Both the position numbers and the translations under genes were made by a program. 64,000 nucleotides of DNA. Source: Heliopora coerulea (taxonomy: Eukaryota > Cnidaria > Anthozoa > Scleralcyonacea > Helioporidae). Under the pieces are notes generated by a model. It searched no databases and was not told where the DNA came from. It was given only the letters and a program-made list of their open reading frames with translations. The stretch is taken from contig JASJOG010000588.1 in NCBI GenBank assembly GCA_030142905.1, positions 37,068 to 101,067 on the forward strand, given 5' to 3'. Positions within the stretch are counted from its first letter, which is position 1. Each line of letters starts with the position of its first letter. This document shows positions 33,157 to 44,462 of this stretch, in pieces.

Positions 33157-34390
33157 GTATGTCATTATATATACAAATGAATAGAACAGAGTTTGAACTT
33201 GAACCTGGATTCAGTAGGTTGGAAAAGAGTACAATAACTGGTCAAACAACGAAACATATTGTAACATTGGAAGGTCATACCGAAATAACACCAGTTGTTT
33301 TGATTTGTCGATCAGTAACACTAAAACTCATTTTCTAAACAATCTTCCCAAGCTTTTGCAAAGTAAGTTGAAAATCACTTTGGCAGGCAAAAATTTATAT
33401 GAAAATGATGCAGAAAGTGTGTATAGCATATATAAGGACCTCTACAAATCAAAATCACAAAGAGGAAACATGAGTCAATATGGGGTTGGATCAACTAACC
33501 TAAGAAAGCTTATCAGTAAAGACGACTCTGGGGCAACAAGTGGAAACACCATAAAGGTATCTGAAAAGTTGTTGTATGGCATTTACGGTACAAAACAGAA
33601 AATATGTTTAGATAAAATCATCGGTAATCATCGGCTCTATCCACCATATGATATGAATCATAATTTCAAATACCATATCAAGTTTCCCAAATGAGAAGAA
33701 ATTTTGGTTGCACAAAACTAGTCAAACACGGGGTGATAATAAAATGGAAAATGTTAAAATGGAATATGAAACTATTGACCACATTGACATTGCCGGAAAT
33801 ACTTCAGATATTTACTCTGTTGGATTATCGTTATCATATGAATGTGTCAAACTCGACAAAGGAGGAATATGGCAGCAAATTTAACTGTGAAAAATCAAAC
33901 TATAAATACACCTCTAAAATCCATCAAAGCCGTCGTTCTTCTGTTTACCAAAAATTCGGGAAGGACAGATAGTGAAGAATTCATATACCCAAACATCAAC
34001 GAAATTAAAATGGAAATCGGTGGAAAGTCAAATAAAGTATACTCAGACCATTTTGAGAAATACAGATTTTATGATGAGGCATTGAGACTACTAGGTTCCA
34101 AAGATGAAAAGGACCAATATATGACTCCAGAAATGTTCTACAAAGACAAGTTCGCGCTTGTAAACGGTCTCAGATCTATCGAAGATATCCAGAAAACAGG
34201 AAATGGGGTAAATGCTATGAATGACAATAAAATTTCACTACAGATCAAAAAGAGTTCACATACAGGAGAATTAAAATGTTATACCTTCTTAGTGTACGAC
34301 GGTGTCAACAACATTATACAAAAAAGGTGGATGTCATTCAGAACTAAATACAATGTACTATATAGATGGAAACACCATTCAACATGATCA
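33157..34390 (+). pseudogene. Major capsid protein-like (double jelly-roll) pseudogene
   Basis: Would form the hexon-type shell of a Polinton-encoded particle. It is broken into three or more frames: a start region near 33178-33310, then 33305-33694, 33691-33850, and a longer 33842-34387 frame. Landmarks are FKYHIKFPK, NQTINTPLKSIKAVVLLF and EEFIYPNINEIKMEIGGKS; the last two match the second jelly-roll of Polinton major capsid proteins, as I recall the family. It sits just before the ATPase fragment, the usual capsid-packaging neighbourhood. At least three frameshifts make it inactive. Confidence 0.65.
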
Positions 34391-34641
34391 TTTGTGGTAT
34401 GACCAATAGTGGAAAGACATATCATTAAACAAAAATATGGGGAAAATATTTTATGAATCACTTTGACTTTATCATTTTAATATGTCCTACCTTCTCATGG
34501 AATAAAACTTATCAACAATGGAAATATAATAAAGATCCAGATCTAGTTACTATTGAGTGTGTACAGGAACATGTCGACAAAATATTACACGTTATACAGA
34601 CCATAAAATATGACCATAAAATTGTTATTTCGCAAAAATAA
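34382..34641 (+). pseudogene. Packaging ATPase (FtsK/HerA-type) fragment
   Basis: Starts MIICGMTNSGKTYH, with the Walker A motif GMTNSGKT, then a stop, then FDFIILICPTFSWNKTYQQW, matching the N-terminal part of Polinton and adenovirus-type DNA-packaging ATPases. It ends near 34641 without Walker B and the arginine-finger region, so roughly the last half or more of the gene is missing. Confidence 0.72.
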
Positions 34642-34663
34642 AATGTACGTTATTATATAGACA

Positions 34664-35227
34664 ATGTCACGCCGCAAAAATACCAAACTTGAAACAACTG
34701 ATGAGGTAACTGAAGAAATGGCATCCGCTGGATCTTATTTCAATGAGGAAGTTAATAATATATTCACTACTGAACTAATAAGACCTGAGTTAGTTGAACC
34801 TAAAGATGACTCCTCTGAATATGAAAAGAAGAGAGATGAACTTTTGAAACTTGCAGAAGATGGCGATCTTGATAAATCTGTTGCATATATTAAGAAAGCC
34901 AGCCATAAGGTCATTAATAAATTATACACGGAGTACGAACGCAAAAGAATTCTAAAAGCTAATGTGTTCCTAATTGATCTTTTAATTAGTAAGTTTTCCA
35001 ACGCTTTGGGAGGTTTTGATGCAATTGAGTCTCCTGATGTGTTGGAAAATGAATTAAAAAAAGGTGAATTCTTAAAAAAGAATGTCCAGTCATTAATAAA
35101 GAAAATCACACCATATTTTCCATTTATTGGTATTTTGTCAGGTGGGATCACAACAGTCAAGCATGTATATGACCACAAATCCAAAACACAGAATCCAGAT
35201 ATCACAAGTGACACAAACACAGTCTAG
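34664..35227 (+). CDS. Unknown membrane-anchored element protein
   Basis: Intact 187-codon frame starting MSRRKNTKLETTD. It is charged and helical for about 150 residues, with a Lys-rich segment KKNVQSLIKKI, then a hydrophobic stretch PYFPFIGILSGGI at about 155-170 and a polar tail. The stop lies right at the inner edge of the right inverted repeat. I do not recognise a family. Its position after the ATPase and its single membrane segment suggest a virion or membrane-interaction role, by context only. Confidence 0.55.
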   Translation: MSRRKNTKLETTDEVTEEMASAGSYFNEEVNNIFTTELIRPELVEPKDDSSEYEKKRDELLKLAEDGDLDKSVAYIKKASHKVINKLYTEYERKRILKANVFLIDLLISKFSNALGGFDAIESPDVLENELKKGEFLKKNVQSLIKKITPYFPFIGILSGGITTVKHVYDHKSKTQNPDITSDTNTV

Positions 35228-35444
35228 TTCATGATGAGGAACAAAGGGCGTAGGCAAAACGAATTTTCAACTGCCTATTATTTTGAGGTAAAGACCTTTT
35301 GTGTGTTTACCAACTTATCGAAAACCCCTTCATTTATTCTGACAATCATATCCTGGAAATCCCAAGTCATCGAAAACCCTACAAATTGGCCTTAAGGTCG
35401 TTCAAACTAATTGCAGGACAAATCGATCCATTCCCCTTCGTAGT
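35228..35444 (-). repeat. Polinton-like right terminal inverted repeat
   Basis: Complement of 25150-25367. The short open frames inside both copies are not genes. Confidence 0.92.
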
Positions 35445-35450
35445 CCCTAT

Positions 35451-37978
35451 AGCAAACGCAACGACTATAACGATGAAGTTACCTACCTGTTGTTCAGAGG
35501 TCAAAGTTTGAGCTGAAACAACAGAGAAAGTTAAAGAAATAATCCATAAAAGTTTACCACAATGAAGCAGTATCATATTTTCCTTTCGAAAATGGTTGAA
35601 TCCTCCAGTCATTAAAAAGTTCAACAGATGTTGTCGCCGGGATTAACCTCCACAAAACCTCGTTTTCGACGAACGCTCAAATACACTTGACTAACAAGGT
35701 TGGTTATAGCTCAAAGGTCTTATTGGTATCCTTTTATAATTAATAGTCACCTATAGCACTCTCAGCATGGGGGAGAATATTTAAAAAATCAAGTTTCCTG
35801 ATTGGCATTTTTAAATATAAGTTCACAATTCCGCTTAGCAAGATGATTTGAATAAACCAACTTATTAACGACCAACGTATCCCAAAAATATAACTAACAT
35901 GTTGTAAATATCATCATTTCAGTTCATAATTTCTCGAATTAATTTAGCATGTGCTCAGATTCGGTATCAAAGATATCCCGCCAGATTCATCAAAACAATC
36001 CCGCCTTCAGCAAACCGTATTAAACGGAGTGTTATGAGGAATTCAGTATTTTCAACTGATTAAACAATACACCATGCTCCTCTAAAGACAAAGCTTTTCA
36101 CAGAAAGTCAAACTAAACAAATTTCTTTCCGCATGAAAATAACATCAAAAACTAACATCAAAAAAATAAACATCAAAAAATTACAAATGAGCCCGCTTTA
36201 ACATGAAAACCGGCAGTGCTTTTAAAACGAAGCTTCTAGTGAAACCTAGGATTGTACCCGGGTCACAAAACACGTAGTCCTGATTTAAATAGGGTAATAA
36301 AATTAATGCCTTTTAGTCTTTAATAGAGTCAGGGTTCGAAGACCTCAGCAGCACCACCCCACTTTAGCTTCCCTGAAGTGTTCCGAATGCATGTCGTCCT
36401 GCCTTAACTCATTTTTGTTGATTGCTTCCGCAAATATGCCTGACATCTTAAGACTGGTTTAATTTGAATCGTTTGCTTCACAAAATCCAGTTTTTAACAT
36501 GACCAAATTTGTATATGACTTACACGGCATCTTAATGATCTGACAGTCTTATATGTTACAGTCAGAAAAAAATAATGTACGATCACAATCACAAGGAGTT
36601 CGAGTGACGATAAACACTACACAAAAATACCTAGGCACAATAAATGATACCTTTGTCTCACACCAGCTGGCTGTCTTGATACGGCGTATTTCCGGTCAGT
36701 AGGGTTTCAACAGTATGCTGAAGGAAGGAAATTCCAGTTTGTTTTTCTAAAATCTATCAACAGCCAGTTTACATCAATCTGTCGTCAGACCGCATTAAAT
36801 GCCACTTGGTTAGTGGCACTTAGAACATTGAACGGACTTTCTACTAGTATTGTAGTAAATAAATAAAAGTAGAGAACGCTGGTGCAAAACCATTTTTTTC
36901 TATAAATAGTTTCTTACACGGACTAAACCGCGTTTGACCCGTTTCAAATGTCGTGTTGTTCTCTTTTTGAATAAATGTTAAACAAAAACTAATTAATTCA
37001 TTTTACTATTCTTTCATTCACGTGAGTTTGACAATACCACGTTTGAAACATGTCCAAAGCCGCGAAAATACGGTGCAACCTTGCACGCAACGTTGCATCA
37101 ACTACTAAATGGGCCAAAATGGAATAGAAGACGATGAGTTCTAAGCACCGCGTAACATTTCGATTAGAATCCGGGTAAGCATTAAAGTCAGATGTCTCCC
37201 CTCAACAGAGTAAAGTCGCCTGGCAACAGGCACAGTAAAATAATTGAAGACTGATTCTGCCGGGAATGGACATCATGATTTATGCAGCCTGAAGTTTTCC
37301 ACGCCTTTCGCTTCGAATTTCGACATCTTGAAATATTCTCCTCGCGAGTACCAAACAGGATTATAAGATATTGCTTGTGATGTTTCATCGTGTGTCACAT
37401 ACTTAACAGCATGTTTAGTTCACTCATTTCAATAGATAAAATTCTGGGACAAATTTTTCAGTAATATAAAAACGATCTGTTCATAGAATGATAATGCAGT
37501 GGGCCTTCGTCATTGCCAATTTTCCTAGTACAGAAACTATAGAAAGAAACATCTGCAACTCAATGGCCTCATGCAAATATATGTAATTCAATTCGTTCTT
37601 GGAATTCGAAATCGAAAACGGACGCACGTGCTCTTTTCAAAACAAAACAAAACATTCATCTCCCTACATTAATCTATACTTCACTTTCCTAGTATATGTA
37701 TTCTGTTCAACTAAAACGATCAGTTTGACCGCCTGGGAATGCATATTTTGAACGCTTTGAAGGTGCGTCGGTTATCTCCGAACATCATGCCCAGACAAGT
37801 CCTTTCCAAGGAATACGCGACAAACTGTAATGTAAGAGTCACTTACTTTAAAACTGCATTAAAACCACGACACTATCTCCGTTAAATTTCTGTCGCTGAA
37901 CATCCTTACAGCATTGTATTTCCCTAGCAAAAAATTAAAATAAAGATTGAAAGTTAGGAAGTCATTTTCATAACTTAC
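35451..37978. other. No gene seen
   Basis: AT-rich, without splice-bounded exons or transposon ends that I can support. Confidence 0.4.
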
Positions 37979-38065
37979 GTTATGCAAATTTATATCTCCA
38001 AAATATAACTTGGCAAACACTACGTCAGTTACGTATGCATCGGGGTCCAGGCTCCCCCAAATATC
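37979..38065 (-). CDS. Candidate internal exon, unrecognised
   Basis: 87-bp open segment between acceptor ACCCAG and donor GTAAGT, reading DIWGSLDPDAYVTDVVFAKL and ending FGDINLHN. The splice sites are good, but the next downstream acceptor (at about 37923) would bring an early stop. It may be part of an unknown or decayed gene; the family is not recognised. Confidence 0.25.
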
Positions 38066-38122
38066 CTGGGTCACCCCAAGTGACAGAGTGATAGTCTTGA
38101 GGAATCATCGAATTAGACCTAC

Positions 38123-38279
38123 CCTCATGGCCAGGCGTACTAGGTGAAATATTAAGTGTTCGTGACGCACCACTTCAAGTCTATTAAATTGTTGGGATTC
38201 AAACAAATTTACTAAGGCCTTTTCAAGGTCCATCAACGGAATCCCACGGACGACACTGATACGCCTGCACGTGCGTACC
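38123..38279 (-). CDS. Candidate internal exon, unrecognised
   Basis: 157-bp open segment from acceptor CCCGCAG to donor GTAGGT, with GIPLMDLEKALVNLFESQQF and ending LVRLAMR. It would splice onto the 38065 segment, since the frame stays open. No family recognised. Confidence 0.25.
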
Positions 38280-39801
38280 TGCGGGCAGGCTCCATCCATA
38301 TAAACATGCATCCGTTTATATGGATGGATTCCTGTACGTGTATAAAAGAGGTCAGGCAAGAGATAGGGCAATAGGCAGGGAGTTTCGAAAATGAGAGACA
38401 TGTGTTTTTCACAATCACACTAGCCCAAGATCCGTCAATCTTCGGCTGATACAAAATTTTCCTCCAACGTGGCTTAGCAACGGCCTTTGACCTTGAAGGT
38501 CATTGGGCGTATATACTGCAGTTTTCGACAGAGAGAAAGCGACGGAGGACAACGGATGGAAACTGGAAAGTGAAGTTGAGGGTGAATGAAAAGTACAGAC
38601 TGCTGGGTTTCTTTAAGAAAAATGTGGAACTGCGAAGTCTTTGTTGCCAAAACTGATAAACGGTGGCATTTTTTGTGGGAACAGCAAAGAATAAATGACG
38701 CCAATCATTGAATTGTACTTCATCCCATCCCAAAAAGTAGCCGTTGGCATCGTTTATTTTTCCGCATCGCGAAATTTGATGTAGTGAGACCGGTAACAGA
38801 TAAACTGTATATAGTTAACTTCGTTGTTAAAGTTGGCTGAGTGTAAAGAGGACAGGAAAAAAGAGGTGGAAGTTGTAAAAGAAGGCAAGGGTGAAGGACC
38901 AAGGGGGTGATGGAGGCAAAGAGAGGAAACGGGGAAGGAGTTAAGTGGAGGGTAATATTACAATGACAACAACAAAAAACGATAACGACGAAGAGAAGGA
39001 AAACGGCAGGAACAACCACAACTAGATCGACAGAAAATTTACCTAAGGTTTAAATAGTATGATAAACAAGAAAACTACACCGCACATCGTAAAAGTACTA
39101 AAAGCGGAAGCGAGAAAATAACAGAGTGCAGTAACTCAAGTATGGTATAGCCCGATTTACGAAGCAATCTACAAAACAAACAAACAAACAAACAAAATCG
39201 ACAGGACGTAGTTCCAGGTCTGTGTATGGAACATGAGAAGTCCACCTCAATTCTATAACAAACGTTTGGCTAAATACATGGAACAAATATTTGCATGGAT
39301 AAGAAGTACCTGGCGCATTTGTAATCCATCAGGTAGAATGTTCGATGTAATTAAATATTATAAGCGAAATATTTGAAACTGATCTAAAATGTTAAAAATG
39401 TATCAAATTTTCGGTTCCTACTGTGAACCTTCTTCAGGATAGACTCTGTACGAATTTTAAATCTGATCTCAATTTATACATTTTGACTAAAAAATGTTTA
39501 CAAAGACTTCAACAATGGAAGGCAGGCTCTAGGGAACTTTTTTCTCTCGTTGACCGAGTTCCTGTCCATAGTAGAGTGCAATGATTCTAAAAATAAGCGT
39601 CTATGATAGTTAATTTCATTTATCTCTATGATCGAGTCACACGTAGGATGTACAATACATGACATGAAGTCTTTTCAGGATATCTGTTACCATCTCTACC
39701 TCATGCTTCTTGTACGAATTTGCACAACCAAAGATTCAACGTTTCCGCACCTATAGAAAGCATTTCTGTTGTCAGGCTTTCAACAACTGACACACCAAGA
39801 C
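38280..39801. other. No gene seen
   Basis: Includes an AAAC-type short repeat near 39170-39195. The open frames lack motifs. Confidence 0.4.
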
Positions 39802-40020
39802 CTAAAACATTGGACTCGGTTCTCGCGTCATCATTACCTCTCTCTTCAAGGTTTCAAAAATACGCATTCCCCATTGAGTTTTGTCGTGGGTAGTCTTCGG
39901 GATGGCACTTCGTAATCTTTTCGAACTTTCCTCTTCGCTCAAAACTTCTCCAAACCGTTTCGCCACATCTTCATACCAGTGAATGCATTCAAGTGTGCAT
40001 GTGTTTGGGTTTGCATACAA
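39802..40020 (-). pseudogene. Crypton/DUF3504-type N-terminal fragment
   Basis: Reads RFGEVLSEEESSKRLRSAIP then KTTHDKTQWGMRIFETL, resembling the 'RF..vseee...l...iPknT...T.wal..F..W' start of Crypton-derived tyrosine-recombinase proteins of the QRICH1/ZMYM type. It ends at a stop soon after, with no recombinase domain. A small broken fragment or a chance match. Confidence 0.4.
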
Positions 40021-40268
40021 TTTGTTTTTTCTTTAAAAAACGATAACTTCTATTCCCTAGACGGCATGAATATTTAATAAATTTGAGAACCCTTTTCTTA
40101 TCCTCGAAGCTGTATTCACAGTAGCACTCTCAATACTCGTCGTTGGTTCACTTTCACTCATATTGAGAACGCTACTGCAAACACAGCCTCTCGGATAAGA
40201 AATAGTACTTAAAAATTACTTTCCAGGTTCGACAGAGTGGGTTCAACTCTTCCCAGACGGGGCAAGAC

Positions 40269-40345
40269 TTCCGTTATTTTACTCTGGCTAATGCCAGACG
40301 ATTTTACTCGTCGAAGGGAGAACTCCCGCTAGCAAAGAGTTAAAA
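40269..40345 (+). repeat. Dispersed repeat, 'GCCAGAC' family, copy 5
   Basis: Clearest copy: TTTACTCTGGCTAATGCCAG then ACGATTTTACTCGTCGAAGG and ending near AGAGTTAAAA. Confidence 0.65.
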
Positions 40346-41836
40346 AGACTACCTCTTGTTCTCACTGAAATCGAAGTCAATTTAAATCCGCTTTAATAGC
40401 CAACTTGGGGACGATGTACTGTTTTGGGTAGACAAGGAATTTCCATGCGCTAGAATAGTTCCCAGATTCTGGTCTTCACGTTACTTCACCACTTTACGTT
40501 CACACACTTTCAGTGCATTTTAATCATGAGAGGTCTCGTCAGATTTTCACCTCAAAGTCAACGTTTCTTGTCCTGTGAGAACAGTGTCTCGCCCTAGGAT
40601 ATCACTCTTTTCCAACGTGTCCTGTAGACAACGCCACACAGCAGTAAGTTCGGCTAGGGTAAATTTGGACGTCAATGTTGTTTTTAAGACCTGCTCGGTA
40701 ACACTGGAAATCGGACGTCCTGGTAAATGACGATGAACTCGATTCAGATTCTGGTACATTTGTACGGAACCTCAAGTTTACCCAATGGAACACGCAAGCC
40801 TTCTCGAAGGGCGGACATGATTGTTGACATAGAGATAAACTACCACAATGTCAATTTGAAAATGGGAGGTGGAGGTATCTGACACGTACTTGAGTGACCA
40901 GAAAGTCAAGGGAGTAGAGGGAAAGTTATCATTTCATTATTTATTATTTGGCGGTATTATTTGGGGTATTATTTGACATAAGATTAGATTGCTGTTCTTC
41001 TTGCAGAAAGAATTTACGATGATTACTGATATTTTTGTCATCCTAGACCGTGAATCACTCTGTTCCTAAACCAGGTGAACAGAGTTCACGCGTGGAACAT
41101 CGAATTCGAGCGGTATCCGTGAAAGAACTTCGAAGAGACAGGCTACCCAATTATTTTGTCAAGTTCGTGTGAAGGAAACACGCAACACAGACCAAATTGC
41201 GTAAATTATTGAAGATATCACTGCCAACCAATATCTCGCTTGATAGTCCAATCAAATCCGAATCACTTTTGACACCTCCAAAAGGGCAACAGTTTATAGT
41301 AAACAATTGTCCTAATTCAAATTCTTTTTTGATTTCTTATTTCAACTTCATTATGAAATTCATGAACTGATTTACTTAAAGGTACTTGTAACCCCAAGCG
41401 TCGGGGGTTACAATATTTACGCTGATATGTGTTATAAGTTAAAAACAGATTATTTACAGTTTACAAATGTGCAGATTTTCCATTATGCATATGTCTCCAA
41501 TTACCGTTATTTTTTGTCTGATTTTTAGTTCTTTGCTCGACAACGTGGCCTGAAGGTGAAAAGTGGTGCTATCCGATTATTCACTAACTTCCATAGCTGA
41601 CTCTCATTTATGGCCTCAATTTGCCGACTTGGCAAATACATGCACGTTTTTGTGAGTTTAGAAGTAACTTTGCATTATAATATACGGATTCACCGGACTG
41701 TGAATGGAATTCGTAAGGTAAATGTACATCCGATCTTGTTCTACCAGGCTAATGATAAAGCTGATAAAGACGTCACAAGCAGTCACGTGATTGCCAGAGT
41801 GACAGCCCACACTTTGCTTGAATACAAAGGAGACTG
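40346..41836. other. No gene seen
   Basis: Downstream flank of convertase gene 2. Minus-strand open frames near 40547-40793 have no recognised motifs. Confidence 0.4.
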
Positions 41837-42060
41837 TTAAACATACGTCTTTTTAGTTCCAGGAAGGGTATTGGATGCTCCAATTTCAACATTTTTGTTA
41901 GGATCTGATGTTGGACCAAGTACCACATCTACTCCTGGAATACGTCGACGTTTTATAGACTGCCACCAGCAATGTATCACAGCTGCGGTTGTTGATAAGG
42001 TTACCACTGCAAAAACGCTAACTAGGGAAACGATCAGTTTAACTTTGGAGCTTGATGACC
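41837..42060 (-). CDS. Gene 2 membrane-anchor and tail exon
   Basis: 224 bp, acceptor CATAATATAG, starting with two bases that complete the Gly codon left open by the previous exon. A hydrophobic stretch (VKLIVSLVSVFAVVTLSTTA, about residues 6-28) is followed by the basic stop-transfer IKRRR and a tail of about 38 residues ending at the stop. It replaces the galaxin-like tail of gene 1 at the same position and phase. Confidence 0.78.
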
Positions 42061-42132
42061 CTATATTATGTACAAAACGTTTAGACGGAAAAAAAATAAT
42101 CAGCTGACAAACCAAATGTTGATCTCAAAGAT

Positions 42133-42226
42133 TATTCAGTAACTAATTTACTGGCTTCGCTAGTTCAAAACTAAATGTGGTATTAATATTCTGCACTATC
42201 GGGCAAACCATATACCTCGCACGTAA
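42133..42226 (+). repeat. 96-bp dispersed repeat, copy 2
   Basis: Close copy of 22226-22321 in the same orientation, located in the last intron of gene 2 just upstream of its tail exon. Confidence 0.8.
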
Positions 42227-44357
42227 AAAGTACAATGTAGTAGTACGTAAAAATTAAATAATACCACAGGGCACGTCACTAACTGCTAGTTTCACTCCGG
42301 GTCACCAGCGTCCCCGCGTTTCAAGCGTCTTACAAAGTTGTCTGAAAAGTTGTCCAGACATCCCACCTTAACAGGGTCCTGGCGTTTGTCCAAAGAAACA
42401 CAAAAGATCGGTGATCCAAAGATCGGTGATCATTAACCACGCAAAAACCTTATTGGTGATGTACCTCACCTTTCCCAGAAGTAGCAACTGTACCGGAAGC
42501 AATAGACGTGGGAGCACCTCGAGTATTACTTGGTGGTTTCGTACCTATTTGAACACTTGTATCCGCAGCAAACTTTAGTCTTACACTAAAGTGTCCTTCC
42601 TTAAAGGACAAAAGTGAGTTTGTCTTTCGTTACGGCGAGTTGGATGTCTAGAACGCGCCTCTAAGCAGGCGACGATGAAGGGTACACTGTATGCAGCGGA
42701 TGAGTAACTCCCTTCAGAAAACGTATCCTTGAAAATAGTTCTGTGAGAGTTATTAGTCATATTTTGAGATTCAGTTTTACTCGCCGTCAGATCACGGGAT
42801 TTTCAGCGAAATTTAATATTACATTGGGAAATTTCAAATTCAAGTCAAAGCAAGTTTGCCAATCATAATGTTATCGTTGTGTAAATCACTTCTATAGTCA
42901 ACTTAAAACTTAGAATGTAGCAAAATGCACATAGCACAGTCCTATAACAGTATGACATGGCAACTGTAGAGCTTAGTACGGTATGGTACGATATATTGTA
43001 GTACATAAGTTGCGTTGCGATATATATGATGGCATCATATGATATACGATATTGACTAATAGCATTTGATCATATATCATATATGCTTCATACAATATAC
43101 ACGATATTACGGTTACAGCTATGACAGTAAAAATTACGGGAACTAAATAAAATGTACCACAACGGTAACTTCGAAAACCGAGGACATGTTTTATTGTGTG
43201 CTCAACGTTTCCAATAAATTGTCGCCGAAGCGTTATATACCCAGTAAAAATGCGACGTTTGCAGTTAGTGGAAAAGGATACGATATAGCAGGGTGTTTAG
43301 TATTGCGGGGTCAACAAGATCGCGGATTTAGTTCAATGCTGCGTCGCCAGCTTCCGGGGTTTTGTGTAGAAACTCAAGTCAGTTTGTTTGTTTTGTTTTA
43401 GACAGTACTACTCACGGTTTCGCTGCTCGAGTTTCCCCGGTTCGGTGGTCCCTACAAAAGGACCATAGCCGGGTTTGATTTCGACGTTCATTCGTCAGAA
43501 AGAAAACAAAGCACATTGCGATGTTTCCAGTTTGAATAAGCTCAACACCGGGAAGGAGAAGATTCGAATTGGATTATTTCCTTCGTTTTAAGACGGCTCT
43601 TTAATGCTCACTTCCAAAAATTCTCAAAAAGAATCTTTCGTGTGCTACGGTCACGGCTCGAGTGCGTCAGTGTGACTAACGGTTTGGCGAGAACAGAAAA
43701 GGTGTCGAAATTCGTTCACTTCGGCACTGATGTTCGTTGGCCGTGGAGTGGAAATATTTTCTGCTAGCGACCTGGCAAGCGATAAAACATCGTCCATTCC
43801 AGCAGTTTGGTGAAGATCATCAAGCCATTTTTGACGTGACTAGAAAGGTCGGTTAGTCCGTCGATAGGTAGATGGATAAGTAGGTGGGTGGGCAGGTAGG
43901 AAGGTATGAAGGTAGGTAGATAAGCGGGTAGACTGGTGAGTATTGGTATGGAGAGGGTGAGGTATGTGGGTAACTAGTAGACGGATAGAATATTGATGGG
44001 TCGACGGATAGGTTGACAGGTTGACAGATGAATGATAAATAGACTCATACATGGATCCATACAATTGTACTAGTGCATTCTTCTCTAGTTGGCTACCAAC
44101 ACCACCTAAGCTAGCTACGCTATTTTTAAACGTGTTAAGCTAGATATGGACAATTTACAACCTGAAGGAAGATCTCGAACGGTATTTATTGTTCTTTCGA
44201 AAGCTGACACTTGGAAACTGACTTTCATAATCCCATAGCCAACCTTGGACGCGAGACCGGGTCAAATTCCTAGAAAGACCCGTAAGCCCAAAACGTAGCC
44301 CATCCTTTTCTTATGTAGTTGGAGAGATCATACAGGCAATGCAAAGAGTGAACTCAC
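42227..44357. other. Gene 2 intron
   Basis: Contains ATATGAT-type low complexity at 43010-43110 and a TAGGTAGGTGGGT-type degenerate tandem repeat at about 43858-44050. No additional exon is recognised. Confidence 0.45.
43858..44050. repeat. Degenerate (GGTAGGTA)n-like repeat
   Basis: Imperfect GTAGGTGGGTGGGCAGG and GACGGATAGAT units. The minus-strand open frame through it is an artefact. Confidence 0.8.
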
Positions 44358-44462
44358 CGTCATCATTAGGATTAATATTGCTTCCATTACCATTAGGAAC
44401 ACTGTTGCCAATAAACGACTCACTTGTTCCATAAAAGATCAAACCAACGTCAGCCAAAGTTC
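44358..44462 (-). CDS. Gene 2 last P-domain exon
   Basis: 105 bp. Reads TLADVGLIFYGTSESF, the closing strand of the P domain, then an Asn/Gly/Ser-rich linker ending NPNDDG. Acceptor ATTCTAG; donor GTGAGT. Phase 2 in, 1 out, as in gene 1. Confidence 0.85.

Larger units (their letters stand above)
25150..35444. mobile_element. Polinton/Maverick-like element
   Basis: Large self-synthesising-type DNA transposon with virus-like gene content, 10,295 bp including a nested 1,855-bp Tigger. Terminal inverted repeats run from 25150 to about 25367 and from about 35228 to 35444, starting ACTACGAAGGGGAATGGA. The target duplication is CGCTAT (25144-25149) versus CCCTAT (35445-35450), five of six bases identical, as expected for 6-bp duplications in Polintons. 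Minus-strand genes occupy 25419-27772 and plus-strand genes 27849-35227. It encodes integrase, capsid-type proteins, an ATPase fragment, membrane proteins and a helicase/GIY-YIG block. No family B polymerase is visible. It is decayed, with several frameshifts and stops. Confidence 0.9.

Noticed and set aside
35299..35624. Open frames at the right end of the Polinton-like element
   Set aside because: They overlap the right inverted repeat and run across the element boundary, so are chance frames.
36330..36360. GGTTCGAA word considered as a tRNA B box
   Set aside because: No matching A box or cloverleaf arms at the right distance.
43840..44064. Minus-strand frame rich in Tyr/Ser/Thr/Pro
   Set aside because: Caused by a degenerate GGTAGGTA-type tandem repeat.
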